Shown: positions 35,885 to 44,731, numbered from the stretch's first letter. The stretch: DNA of 56,600 bases from Helicobacteraceae bacterium (GCA_013138865.1 WTBY01000075.1:1-56600), one strand, 5' to 3'. Program-made: numbers and translations. Notes: generated by a model from the letters alone, not told the origin.

Positions 35885-36646
35885 CTATTCTTCTAAATAT
35901 GATTGAAATATATTTAATGATTGCTTTGTTACACAAATAGCATTTAATTTTTTGAACTCTAGTGTTGAACTTAAACTTTCTAATGTATCCATAATTTCTT
36001 TTGAATAGTTATCTGTCCATATATCTTCTAAAAATATTGTTGAAGCAGGAATGATATTAAAATCACTTATTTCATAATAAATAGATTTATTATAATTATC
36101 AGAAAGTTGTTTTATATTTTTACGTATATTTGAACTTGTACCAACATCAATGTGAGAAGCATGGTTGTATGCATTTTTCCAAGGGTTGTTATTACTTTTT
36201 TTACTTTTTCCTGCAAGGTTATTCTTCAAATCTGAATATGCTTCTTTAATTTTGTCATTGTGGCTAATGTTACTTGTTTCACTTGAACCTGATTTGCTTT
36301 CCATGATGTATTCATCGTCATGTAATGAATAATATCCATCAAAGCCTTTTTTAATTGATCTTTCTTCTAGATTTAAAAATAAACATTCTTGTTTGAATCC
36401 TATATATTTCAAATAAAGATGCAAAAAAAATTCAGCAGTAGCTCCCATCTTTGTCCTATGGTCTTTTGTACTTAAGAAATCTATAATTATTTTTTTTACT
36501 TCACTTAATTCTGTACCAGAGTTACCCTCACATATACTTACAAAATGTTCATCTAAATATTCTTTTAATGATAGAGAAAGAGTTTTTATATCTATGATAT
36601 GTATAGAAATATTTGGACTTGGTTCTTTTAATACTATGTCAAACAA
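35885..36646 (-). CDS. hamA: HamA-like DUF1837 nuclease of Hachiman defence
   Basis: This 253-residue protein lies directly upstream of an SF2 helicase of HamB type. A PD-(D/E)xK-like active site can be read: E72 in GATAEFFLHLYL, D103 in KGFDGYY, and E116-S-K118 in IMESKSG. That arrangement matches the DUF1837 (HamA) effector nuclease, which is held inactive by HamB and released on phage infection. The assignment rests on motifs and gene pairing. The gene is intact, while hamB is cut by an IS. An unrestrained effector could be toxic, so either truncated HamB still restrains it or HamA is inactive or silent. Confidence 0.78.
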   Translation of the reverse strand: MFDIVLKEPSPNISIHIIDIKTLSLSLKEYLDEHFVSICEGNSGTELSEVKKIIIDFLSTKDHRTKMGATAEFFLHLYLKYIGFKQECLFLNLEERSIKKGFDGYYSLHDDEYIMESKSGSSETSNISHNDKIKEAYSDLKNNLAGKSKKSNNNPWKNAYNHASHIDVGTSSNIRKNIKQLSDNYNKSIYYEISDFNIIPASTIFLEDIWTDNYSKEIMDTLESLSSTLEFKKLNAICVTKQSLNIFQSYLEE

Positions 36647-36683
36647 TTTATAATATCCTTCTAATTTTAAAATTCAGATAGCT

Positions 36684-36752
36684 ACACAACGGTTGACTTG
36701 AGAAATAGTTTAACAGCTAGGGTAAACTATTTTTTCCAAGGTCTTGTTATGC
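36684..36752 (-). other. attC-like recombination site 2 (toxin-antitoxin cassette)
   Basis: On the minus strand it runs GCATAAC, GACCTTGG, a 10-bp perfect stem (AAATAGTTTA / TAAACTATTT) with a 10-base loop, CAAGTC, AACC, GTTGTGT. GAC-C-TTG pairs with CAAGTC leaving one extra C, that is, an extrahelical G on the other strand. This is the hallmark that orients attC sites. The PIN toxin stop codon TAA lies inside the GCATAAC box. GTTGTGT at the far end is the exact complement of the ACACAAC box in site 1, as expected for two ends of one cassette. Confidence 0.72.
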
Positions 36753-37118
36753 TTTTGATGTCTCAATGCATTTGTTGAGTTTGTTATCAAAAGTAATAAT
36801 CTCATCTTGAGGGGAGTAAGCACAAAGTAGACAATCTACAAAATCTATATTTTTTGTTTTGAAAAGCTCTAAGGCTTTTTGAATGACATTTTGATTTGAA
36901 GTTGAAATATTTTTAAAATTTATTAACATTATAAGGTGTGTTGAAATATCTTCTTTTTTAATTTCATATACTCCAAGTAAAACATATACAACTTCGGCAA
37001 GTATCTCATTTGAAATAAAAACATTTTTTGTTGTGAGAATATTTTCGGCAATATCTGCCATTTTAATATTATCATTTACTAGGTACCTTATAATATAGTT
37101 TGTGTCAACTCTAATCAT
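36747..37118 (-). CDS. PIN-domain toxin (VapC-like)
   Basis: This is a 123-residue PIN-fold ribonuclease, the toxin of a type II toxin-antitoxin pair. The acidic active-site residues can be placed at D5 (IRVDTNYI), E42 (ILAEVVYVL), D95 (IDFVDCLL) and D111 (ITFDNKL). It overlaps the antitoxin gene by eight bases. Its stop codon lies within an attC-like site, typical of integron cassettes. It probably cuts tRNA or rRNA and may act in cassette maintenance. The exact target is unknown. Confidence 0.85.
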   Translation of the reverse strand: MIRVDTNYIIRYLVNDNIKMADIAENILTTKNVFISNEILAEVVYVLLGVYEIKKEDISTHLIMLINFKNISTSNQNVIQKALELFKTKNIDFVDCLLCAYSPQDEIITFDNKLNKCIETSKA

Positions 37119-37359
37119 GTTTTTTAAATTTTTTCATAACATTAAGTTGCCAAGCGTTATCTTCTAAAGCTACTTTTATATCATCTGAATATGAATTAAA
37201 AACTCCTCGAAGAGACTTTTCTTTTGGTATTTCTACTTCTTGAATATGTTCTTGTTCGTCAAGAGGAAACATAATAAATTCGACATCTTTATTAAGATAT
37301 TCCGTAGGTATATAAATATGAAAATCATTTTGAATAGGTCTAATAACTTCTCTTATCAT
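37111..37359 (-). CDS. antitoxin of the PIN toxin
   Basis: This 82-residue protein precedes and overlaps the PIN toxin gene. The start (MIREVIRPIQNDFHIYIPTEYL) looks like a short beta-hairpin DNA-binding module of AbrB/SpoVT character, and the C-terminal half (KSLRGVFNSYSDDIKVALED) like the toxin-binding tail. The ATG lies in GTTATGAT on the minus strand, which resembles an R' box, so the cassette may begin at this base. Upstream, 37360-37469 is AT-rich and contains no second attC that I can see. Confidence 0.75.
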   Translation of the reverse strand: MIREVIRPIQNDFHIYIPTEYLNKDVEFIMFPLDEQEHIQEVEIPKEKSLRGVFNSYSDDIKVALEDNAWQLNVMKKFKKHD

Positions 37360-37469
37360 AACTCATCCTTGTTATTATTAAGTTGTTATATTTTAGCACA
37401 AGTTTATTTACATAGATGTTATTTACTATCATTACTTTTATTTGTAACAATAAATTTCCACTAGGTGCT

Positions 37470-39479
37470 TTACTGTGTTCTTCCAGGTATTGTTGGTGCA
37501 CTAAGCCCTACAAAGATCACCATACCATCACCACCAGGATTTTCATACAAGTTAGTAGTCAAGTTTGGTTTCCAGTTATTACTTACCCACAAATTACCTG
37601 CGCGATCAGATACAGCACTTACTGTACGCATCATAGGAGTATATTTTGGTTGATTATTTCCAGTTTGACTTAAAGGAGTACCATCGAACATCAGTACCTC
37701 TGCTCCTGCTGTTGGTAGTGTAAACCCAGTCGTAGGTGAGAGTGCAGTACCTACTGCTTTACCTGATGTTGATCTAACGCCTGCAAGTGATGTTATAGAA
37801 GAGTTATAGTAAATATTATCAAGCTCAAGCTGCATTGAACCGAAGTTGGCAACCCAAACATTCCCCTGATCATCAATACGTATTCCCCACGGTGATATTA
37901 GTCCACCTACACCTGAAATAGAATCAAGCACTTTGCCAGATGAGCTAACATGGTAAACTGTATTATCCGAACCAGAAGCTATCCAAACAGAACCATCAAA
38001 GTCAACATCAAGCCCTTTATTTGAATTACCTACTTTTGTAAAGGAGAGTTCTCTAATTTTATTATTTTCAATTTTGTAGTGACCTACTCCGCTATCTTTA
38101 ATCTCATTGAAACAACCAACAGTTGTAGCCCAGACACTATTATCATCGGGGTTGTGTGCTAATCCGAAGGGCTGACACTCTATTGGGAACTCTAAAGTAT
38201 TGCTTGAATCACCACCTAGCAAAACAATAAGTTTATTGTTACCATAACTGGCTGTCCAAATATTTCCATCATTATCTGTAAGAATACCTTGCACTCTATT
38301 AGTCCCGCCATCATAGGCTGTACTTGGAGAGAGTGCCCTACCATCAAGTGCAATGTTGGAAACAGATCCCGCACCATTTCCTCCACCACTTGAAGGTCCA
38401 GGATTTACACCACCCCATCCAAAGTTACCCATCCAAATTGACTTGTCATACTTGTTGTAAGTAATACCAAACCCAGCGCCCAATATACCGCCGCCAACAA
38501 TAGGTGAAGTAGGTGTACCATCGGTACCATCTGATGGTGTTCCATCAGGTTTTAGAACAATAACAAAGTTAGATGATCCTGTAGTACCTTGAAAAATATT
38601 GTTATTTATCCATGCATATCCACGCTCATCAAAAACCGTATTTGCTGGTCCACCAAAAGTATAAGAGTTACTTCCACTATTATTTACTTTAACCGCGAGT
38701 GTCCACGCATCAGGAATTTTTTCAAGTGTTGGAGTGTACAGTTCCATGTTGCGTGAGAGAGCGTAGACACCATAAACATTAGCGTGTGGATTTTGCGCTA
38801 GAAATACTAATGCTTCAGTAGATGTTATAGGATGTCTACCACTAGCTGATGGTGTAGCAAGTAAAAGTTTTGGTAAATTAGCAGGATCGCTAATACACGA
38901 GGCGATCATATTTGCTAGGTTACGAAGTGAACGTAAGCTGTTTGTTTGATCAGCATTAGGAGTATTAAGCATGACGCTTGAAGGTTTACCAGTTGTTACA
39001 TCTACCAAGTTTGCACTCATTTGTGCAGCAATACTTAACGATAAAGGATCTCCTCTACCATGTATACGGTGTAGAGTAGTACTAAAAAACTGTGCAAAAG
39101 CATAAGAAGCAGCAACTGTTGTTAATTCATTTACAACTACAGTACTCTTTGGCTCTGTACCAATAATACTAAGTAACTCAACCCCCTCACTAATGTGTGC
39201 ACTAACAAACATCACTCCGCCAAGTGAACTTGCAGAAACACTAAAAGCAAAATTCCCATCCTTATTTGTTGTAGTAGAGGCAAGTAAGAAAGATTCATCT
39301 CCTGCTGTAGAGTACAAATTAACAGTTTTGTTTTCCAAAGGAGTAATGTTACCTGTATTAACGACACCTAATATTGTTATATCTTTTTGCGAGCTGTTAC
39401 CGGGTATGTCGCATCCCGTTAAGAGTATAAAAGAGAGAAAAGAAAAAAATATAATTCTTAGGTGCTTTAAATTGTGCAT
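37470..39479 (-). CDS. lipoprotein with NHL/Vgb-type beta-propeller
   Basis: The 669-residue product has a lipoprotein signal (LLTGC, Cys at about residue 23), a carboxypeptidase-regulatory-like beta-sandwich (about 35-110), a helical middle part (about 110-230) and a C-terminal region of repeated blade motifs such as DNDGNIWTASYGNNKL, DFDGSVWIASGSDNT and DDQGNVWVANFG (about 270-660). Those blades match NHL or streptogramin-lyase-like propellers. It is probably anchored to the outer membrane or exposed in the periplasm. I see no catalytic signature and would call it a binding or adhesion protein. It is divergent from the antiporter gene and its base composition is less AT-rich than the adjoining island. 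Confidence 0.7.
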   Translation of the reverse strand: MHNLKHLRIIFFSFLSFILLTGCDIPGNSSQKDITILGVVNTGNITPLENKTVNLYSTAGDESFLLASTTTNKDGNFAFSVSASSLGGVMFVSAHISEGVELLSIIGTEPKSTVVVNELTTVAASYAFAQFFSTTLHRIHGRGDPLSLSIAAQMSANLVDVTTGKPSSVMLNTPNADQTNSLRSLRNLANMIASCISDPANLPKLLLATPSASGRHPITSTEALVFLAQNPHANVYGVYALSRNMELYTPTLEKIPDAWTLAVKVNNSGSNSYTFGGPANTVFDERGYAWINNNIFQGTTGSSNFVIVLKPDGTPSDGTDGTPTSPIVGGGILGAGFGITYNKYDKSIWMGNFGWGGVNPGPSSGGGNGAGSVSNIALDGRALSPSTAYDGGTNRVQGILTDNDGNIWTASYGNNKLIVLLGGDSSNTLEFPIECQPFGLAHNPDDNSVWATTVGCFNEIKDSGVGHYKIENNKIRELSFTKVGNSNKGLDVDFDGSVWIASGSDNTVYHVSSSGKVLDSISGVGGLISPWGIRIDDQGNVWVANFGSMQLELDNIYYNSSITSLAGVRSTSGKAVGTALSPTTGFTLPTAGAEVLMFDGTPLSQTGNNQPKYTPMMRTVSAVSDRAGNLWVSNNWKPNLTTNLYENPGGDGMVIFVGLSAPTIPGRTQ

Positions 39480-39578
39480 AAATAAATCCTTTAAGTTTAA
39501 AAGGCAATTATACTCAATAAGTGTAATGAATTGTAATCAGTTATAAATTATGATTAGAATAAAATAGTATACTATCAC

Positions 39579-40778
39579 ATGGAAGTACATGATTTTTTCT
39601 TAACACTCTTTTTAATATTAATAGTCGCAAGAATTTTAGGCGAGCTTTTTGCTAAGTATGGAATACCTTCAGTTTTAGGTGAACTGTTTGCTGGAATACT
39701 TTTAGGCTCATCTATTTTAGGTATTATTCAACCTAACGAAATACTGAAAATATTAGCTGAGATTGGTATTATTTTATTACTTTTTGAAGTTGGTTTAGAG
39801 ACTGATTTTCAACGCTTAAAAGATGCAGGTACAAAGTCCTTTATAGTTGCCATGCTAGGAGTTATTTTACCCTTTACATTTGGAGTTTTAACATCTTACT
39901 ATATTTTTGAGCTCTCATTTGATATAGCCCTTTTTGTTGGTGGGACACTCACAGCTACAAGTATAGGTATAACTTTAAGAGTTTTAAAAGATATACATAT
40001 GGAAAATACGAATATCGCACAAATTGTTATTGGTGCAGCCGTGATCGATGACATAGTAGGAATAATACTCTTAGTCTTTATATACGACTTTTCCATATCT
40101 CACGAAGCTAATTTTAAACATACACTCTCAGTAGCTAGTATGGTTATAATGTTTTTACTCTTAGCGCCCATTTTAGCAAAAAGCCTCTCATTTATTATAG
40201 ATAAATTTCACACAAGGCACTTAGTCCCCGGTTATATTCCTACTATTATTATCTCACTTATTTTACTTTTTGCATATCTTTCACATTTAGTTGGAGCACC
40301 TGCCATATTAGGATCTTTTGCAGCAGGTATAGCACTCTCTAGAAGGTTCTTTTTACCATTTGGTACATTTCTACATGCAAATGAGAGACTCTTAAAAGAT
40401 GTTAAAACAAATATGACACCCATAATACAAATTTTCACACCTATCTTTTTTGTTATGGTTGGACTATCAATGGATCTAAGAGTAATAGATTTTTCCTCTC
40501 TATCGTTTTGGATTATGGGAACTTCTTTTGTTTTAATAGCCTTCATAAGTAAGTTTATAGGAGCTTTTTTTATCGCGCAAAAATGTATTAGAAATAATGT
40601 ATTAATAGGTATATCTATGGTACCAAGAGGTGAAGTAGGACTTATATTTGCAGAGATGGGTAGAGTTAGCGGTATTTTACCTAATGAAATTTATGCAATG
40701 CTTATTTTTGTAATTATTATAACTACAGTTGTACCACCATTTTTGCTTAAGAAGTACTTTAAAGGTGAATGTGTTTGA
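39579..40778 (+). CDS. CPA2-type (Kef-like) cation:proton antiporter
   Basis: This 399-residue membrane protein has about 12 hydrophobic helices and the CPA2 fold. Motifs include LLLFEVGLETDF (about 67-78), the Asp pair AAVIDDIVGI (about 150-160, the ion-binding site), and GEVGLIFAEMG near residue 350. It should exchange K+ or Na+ for H+ across the inner membrane. It lacks the C-terminal NAD-binding (TrkA-N) domain of full Kef proteins. It lies upstream of the hyp genes with only 23 bases between, so it could share their transcript. Confidence 0.9.
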   Translation: MEVHDFFLTLFLILIVARILGELFAKYGIPSVLGELFAGILLGSSILGIIQPNEILKILAEIGIILLLFEVGLETDFQRLKDAGTKSFIVAMLGVILPFTFGVLTSYYIFELSFDIALFVGGTLTATSIGITLRVLKDIHMENTNIAQIVIGAAVIDDIVGIILLVFIYDFSISHEANFKHTLSVASMVIMFLLLAPILAKSLSFIIDKFHTRHLVPGYIPTIIISLILLFAYLSHLVGAPAILGSFAAGIALSRRFFLPFGTFLHANERLLKDVKTNMTPIIQIFTPIFFVMVGLSMDLRVIDFSSLSFWIMGTSFVLIAFISKFIGAFFIAQKCIRNNVLIGISMVPRGEVGLIFAEMGRVSGILPNEIYAMLIFVIIITTVVPPFLLKKYFKGECV

Positions 40779-40801
40779 TGTTTAGGATATGTATTTAAAA
40801 A

Positions 40802-43039
40802 ATGAGACGAAATAGATACCTTATAAAAGGTCAGGTTCAAGGTGTTGGTTTTCGTCCTTTTATCTACAAAACAGCTATTAAACTTAAACTTATTGGTTAT
40901 GTAAACAATAGTATAGATGGTGTTGTAGTAGAGATACAAGGAACTCAAAACGCACTTAAACTCTTTGATGACATACTTCAAAACAACCCTCCTCTTCTAG
41001 CAAGAGTAGATAGCATTCAAAAAGATGAGATCACAACTAAAAGTGAGACAGAGTTTAAAATAGTGCAAAGCAGTAATGAACTACATGACTCAAATAAAAG
41101 TGCCATAGTCTCACAAGATAGTGCTATATGCAAAGAGTGTTTAGCTGAAATAGACGACGAGAACAACACTCGTTACCACAACTACTTTGCAACAAACTGT
41201 ACAAACTGCGGACCTCGCTACAGCATAATACGAACTGTTCCCTACGATCGTATAAATACAGCTATGAGTAAGTTTACATTATGTAGAGCATGTAAAGAAG
41301 AGTATGAAGGTCCAAACAATAGAAGGTACCATGCCCAAGCGATCGCATGTAGAGAGTGTGGACCAAAACTAGAACTTATATTTAATAAAAAAACAGAACA
41401 TAATAACATTATAAGTAAAACAGCAAAACTTATTAAAAGTGGTGCGATCGTAGCTATAAAAGGGGTTGGTGGTTTTCATATAGTTTGTGACGCTACAAAT
41501 AGCAACATTATAAATAGACTAAGAGAGTACAAAAATCGCCCTACTAAGCCATTTGCTATTATGTGTAAAAATTTAGAACAAGTTAAAAACATAGCAACTA
41601 TAACACCTTATGAAGAAGAACTTTTACTCTCAAACAAAGCTCCGATCGTAGTAGTTAAAAAATTAAAAGAACTAAATGCGATCGCTCCAAACATTGATCG
41701 AGTAGGATGTTTTTTAGCTTATAACGGAGTACATCACTTACTGTTCAAACATCTTGATGAACCCATAGTCGCTACAAGTGCTAACCTATCTGGTGAGCCT
41801 ATCATTACAAATAAAACTGAACTTATACAAAAGCTTCCTTTTTTAGATGCGATCGTAGACTTTAACAGAGAGATCACAAATGCAGTTGATGACAGTGTAG
41901 TTCAAGTTGTAAATAATAGAGTTCAAGTTCTAAGAATGGCTCGTGGGTTTTCTCCAAAAGTAATAACACTAAAACAAAAGATTAATAAGAAGATCTTAGC
42001 AGTAGGAGCGAGTTCTAAAAACACGATCGCGCTAGCCTTTGAAGACAAAATAGTACTCTCTCCTCATATAGGAGATCTTGAGAGTTTAAAAGCTTTTGAA
42101 TACTTTACAAAGAGTATAAATACGTTTAAAAACTTTTACGACTTTGAGCCTGATGTGATCATATGTGATATGCACCCTGAGTATGAGACAACAAAATGGG
42201 CAAAAAAACAGAACAAGCCTATTGTTGAAGTTCAGCACCACTTAGCACACATCTACTCCACAAAAGCAGAGTTTAACTTAAGTGGTGAGCACTTAGGTTT
42301 TAGCTTCGATGGAACAGGCTATGGTGAAGATGCAACTCTTTGGGGTGGCGAAGTATTTGTAGCAAACAAAAGAGCCTACAGCTTTAAAGGTATAAAACTA
42401 TTAGGCGCTCAAAAAGCCATAAAAGAGCCAAGACGAGTTGCACTTAGTATGCTATTTGATAAGCTTTCACTTGTAGAGGTTCTAGAGCTTGATCTACAAC
42501 TTGTGCGATCGTTTAGTAAAAGTGAAATAACTCTACTTCACAGAAGTTACGAGAAAAATTTAAATGCACCATTAACTAGCTCAGTAGGCAGACTTTTCGA
42601 CGGTGTTGCTTCTCTTTGTGGCATAGTAGACTTCATTAGTTATGAGGGTGAAGCTGGTCTTTTGTGTGAGAGCTATTACGATCGAAACATTACTGAATGT
42701 TTTGAGTATACTATCGAAGACTCTGTGATCTGCGTTGCGATCGTAGAGACTGTTTTGAAGCACAAACATAGCAAAGAAGAGGTTGTAAGTATGTTTATAA
42801 ACACACTTGCAAGCATTATAGTTACGATCGCAAAAAAACACAAGTTAGATGTAATACTTAGTGGTGGTGTTTTTCAAAACAAAACTCTTGTGGAGTTGAC
42901 AACTAAAAAACTAGACTCAGAACATATAAAATATTACTACAACCAAAGCACACCTATAAATGATGGTGGAGTTGCTTTAGGACAGTTGTACTATGCTTTA
43001 GAAAACTCAAGCTTAAGGGGAAAAATATGGAAAGTTTAG
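40802..43039 (+). CDS. hypF: hydrogenase maturation carbamoyltransferase HypF
   Basis: HypF makes the thiocarbamate on HypE that becomes the cyanide ligand of [NiFe] hydrogenase. Domains are in order: acylphosphatase (about 1-90; GQVQGVGFRPF), two zinc-finger blocks (CKECLAE...CTNCG and CRACKEE...CRECG, about 108-185), YrdC-like (about 195-375), and Kae1-like carbamoyltransferase (about 395-745; EVQHHLAHIYS, SFDGTGYGED, SGGVFQN). The length of 745 is standard. This gene has by far the highest density of CGATCG words in the window. It overlaps the transporter gene by 13 bases. Confidence 0.97.
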   Translation: MRRNRYLIKGQVQGVGFRPFIYKTAIKLKLIGYVNNSIDGVVVEIQGTQNALKLFDDILQNNPPLLARVDSIQKDEITTKSETEFKIVQSSNELHDSNKSAIVSQDSAICKECLAEIDDENNTRYHNYFATNCTNCGPRYSIIRTVPYDRINTAMSKFTLCRACKEEYEGPNNRRYHAQAIACRECGPKLELIFNKKTEHNNIISKTAKLIKSGAIVAIKGVGGFHIVCDATNSNIINRLREYKNRPTKPFAIMCKNLEQVKNIATITPYEEELLLSNKAPIVVVKKLKELNAIAPNIDRVGCFLAYNGVHHLLFKHLDEPIVATSANLSGEPIITNKTELIQKLPFLDAIVDFNREITNAVDDSVVQVVNNRVQVLRMARGFSPKVITLKQKINKKILAVGASSKNTIALAFEDKIVLSPHIGDLESLKAFEYFTKSINTFKNFYDFEPDVIICDMHPEYETTKWAKKQNKPIVEVQHHLAHIYSTKAEFNLSGEHLGFSFDGTGYGEDATLWGGEVFVANKRAYSFKGIKLLGAQKAIKEPRRVALSMLFDKLSLVEVLELDLQLVRSFSKSEITLLHRSYEKNLNAPLTSSVGRLFDGVASLCGIVDFISYEGEAGLLCESYYDRNITECFEYTIEDSVICVAIVETVLKHKHSKEEVVSMFINTLASIIVTIAKKHKLDVILSGGVFQNKTLVELTTKKLDSEHIKYYYNQSTPINDGGVALGQLYYALENSSLRGKIWKV

Positions 43040-43668
43040 CTTTTATAACTATTTTTTACTATGGCGTGCTACACGCTTTTGGTCCTGATCATTTAACTGC
43101 GATCGCAGACTTCTCTATAGGTAAAAACAAGAAAAAAACTATGCTTATTACAGCACTGTTCGCGTTAGGGCATGGCTTAACTCTCTTTATATTTGCAAAA
43201 CTTTTACAGAGCTATGACATAAGTGATAGCATTTTAGCTTATGGAGATGTAATCTCATCTTCGATTATTTTAGGTATGGGTATTTACTTGCTCATTATGG
43301 TCTATAGCGATCGTATACAGCTTAGAAAACATATTCACAATGGTTCTGAGCATATTCATATTTTTTTCGGAAAAGAGCACACACACAATAGCTCAGATAT
43401 AGCTTCAGCATTTAGTGTAGGTGCATTGATGGGGATAGGTGGAGTAAGAGGTATGCTAGTGACACTAGGTGTTGTTCAAGCACAAAATGTTGACTTCACT
43501 TTAGTGCTAAGTTTTACGCTAGGTGTAATGCTTGTTTTTGTTAGTTTTGGCACAGTTATACTTTATATTAATAAAAATCTGTTAAACTCAAAACAGAATT
43601 TAAACAGAGTTTTTACAACAGCTGGAATAGTCTCAGTAATAGTTGGCTCAAATATGTTAATAGGCTAG
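43027..43668 (+). CDS. NiCoT/NicO-like nickel transporter
   Basis: This membrane protein has 213 residues, with about six helices and a His-rich cytoplasmic loop (about 100-122; RKHIHNGSEHIHIFF, HTHN). Near the start it carries HAFGPDHLTAI, which contains the H-x4-DH signature of nickel/cobalt transporters, and GHGLTLF follows in the next helix. Position between hypF and hypB indicates that it supplies nickel for hydrogenase. It starts within hypF behind an AAGGGG ribosome binding site. At 213 residues it is shorter than classical NiCoT proteins and closer to NicO/UreH-type ones. Confidence 0.8.
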   Translation: MESLAFITIFYYGVLHAFGPDHLTAIADFSIGKNKKKTMLITALFALGHGLTLFIFAKLLQSYDISDSILAYGDVISSSIILGMGIYLLIMVYSDRIQLRKHIHNGSEHIHIFFGKEHTHNSSDIASAFSVGALMGIGGVRGMLVTLGVVQAQNVDFTLVLSFTLGVMLVFVSFGTVILYINKNLLNSKQNLNRVFTTAGIVSVIVGSNMLIG

Positions 43669-43676
43669 GAGAAAAA

Positions 43677-44441
43677 ATGTGTAAAGATTGCGGTTGTAGT
43701 ATTACAGATAGTGGGCATTCCCACGATCATGGAAGCACAAATGAACATCAAGGTGCACACCAGCACCTACATGATAACCCTCAACTTAATGACAAAAAAA
43801 CAATAGATATAATCACTAAAATATTAGACAAAAATGATCATGAAGCTGGACACAATAGAGAACACTTTAATTCAAAAGGTGTACTTAGTATAAATCTTAT
43901 GAGCTCACCTGGTAGTGGTAAGACAGCACTACTTGAAGCTCTTGCAGATATTGCAGAGTTTAAGTTTGGTGTTGTTGAGGGTGATCTTGAAACTTCAAAA
44001 GATGCCGATCGGCTTAAAGCAAAAGGGATCGAAGCACACCAGATCCAAACAGGAAGTGCTTGTCATTTGGACGCTTTTATGGTTCACAAAGCACTTCACC
44101 ATATGGACTTAGATGCTATGGATGTCTGCTTTGTAGAGAATGTAGGAAACCTAGTTTGCCCAGCTTCATACGATGTAGGATCACACCTAAACATAGTTCT
44201 TGTAAGTATTCCTGAAGGTGAAGACAAAATAGCAAAGTACCCTGTTATGTTTAGAAAAGCTGACCTTATACTTTTTACAAAAGTAGATCTTCTACCATAT
44301 TTTGAATACGACATAGAAGCTGAAAAAGAGATGGCAAGAAAACTAAAACCTAATGTAGATATTTTAGAAGTTAGCACAAAAGATGAAGCTTCAATAAAAA
44401 AAGTAGCTGAGTGGATCAACTTTAAAAAAAGGATGCGCTAA
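43677..44441 (+). CDS. hypB: hydrogenase nickel incorporation GTPase HypB
   Basis: HypB is the SIMIBI GTPase that, with HypA, inserts nickel into the hydrogenase large subunit. The N-terminus is metal-binding (MCKDCGCSI, then a His-rich stretch to about residue 33). The G1 loop SSPGSGKTALLEAL is near residues 76-89, the conserved Cys-His pair of the metal site in TGSACHLDAFM, and the G4-like FTKVDLLP near residue 200. The length of 254 is normal. The stop overlaps the hypC start by one base. Confidence 0.97.
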   Translation: MCKDCGCSITDSGHSHDHGSTNEHQGAHQHLHDNPQLNDKKTIDIITKILDKNDHEAGHNREHFNSKGVLSINLMSSPGSGKTALLEALADIAEFKFGVVEGDLETSKDADRLKAKGIEAHQIQTGSACHLDAFMVHKALHHMDLDAMDVCFVENVGNLVCPASYDVGSHLNIVLVSIPEGEDKIAKYPVMFRKADLILFTKVDLLPYFEYDIEAEKEMARKLKPNVDILEVSTKDEASIKKVAEWINFKKRMR

Positions 44442-44731
44442 TGTGTCTGTCTATACCATCAAAAGTAACTAAGATCGATCTTGAAAGTAACATGGCAACT
44501 GTTGATACTATGGGTGTTTCAAGAGAAGCAAGCCTAAACCTAATGGAAGATGGCGATGTAAAAGTAGGCGAATACGTTCTACTTCACATAGGTTTTATTA
44601 TGAACAAAATAGACGAAGAAGACGCACTCTCTTCGCTTGAAACATATCGAGAAATAATAGAAGTAATGAACGAAGAAGACAAAAGAGCTGCAATCCTAGA
44701 AGACGACGAGTGTAAAAAAAGGGGACTCTAA
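44441..44731 (+). CDS. hypC: hydrogenase maturation chaperone HypC
   Basis: HypC carries the Fe(CN)2CO group with HypD to the hydrogenase large subunit. The essential N-terminal Cys is in MCLSIPSKV, and the OB-like core reads YVLLHIGFIMNKIDEEDA. The length of 96 is slightly longer than usual because of an acidic C-terminal tail. It shares single bases with hypB and hypD at each end, consistent with coupled translation. Confidence 0.96.
   Translation: MCLSIPSKVTKIDLESNMATVDTMGVSREASLNLMEDGDVKVGEYVLLHIGFIMNKIDEEDALSSLETYREIIEVMNEEDKRAAILEDDECKKRGL

Noticed and set aside
36684-36752. The two attC-like sites as simple terminators
   Set aside because: They lack U tracts, have mismatched arms with conserved outer boxes complementary across the cassette, and one contains a stop codon. 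That pattern fits recombination sites better.
37416-37673. Small plus-strand frames near the lipoprotein 3' end
   Set aside because: They are antisense to the lipoprotein gene, Cys/His/Thr-rich in a way typical of shadow frames, and lack ribosome binding sites.
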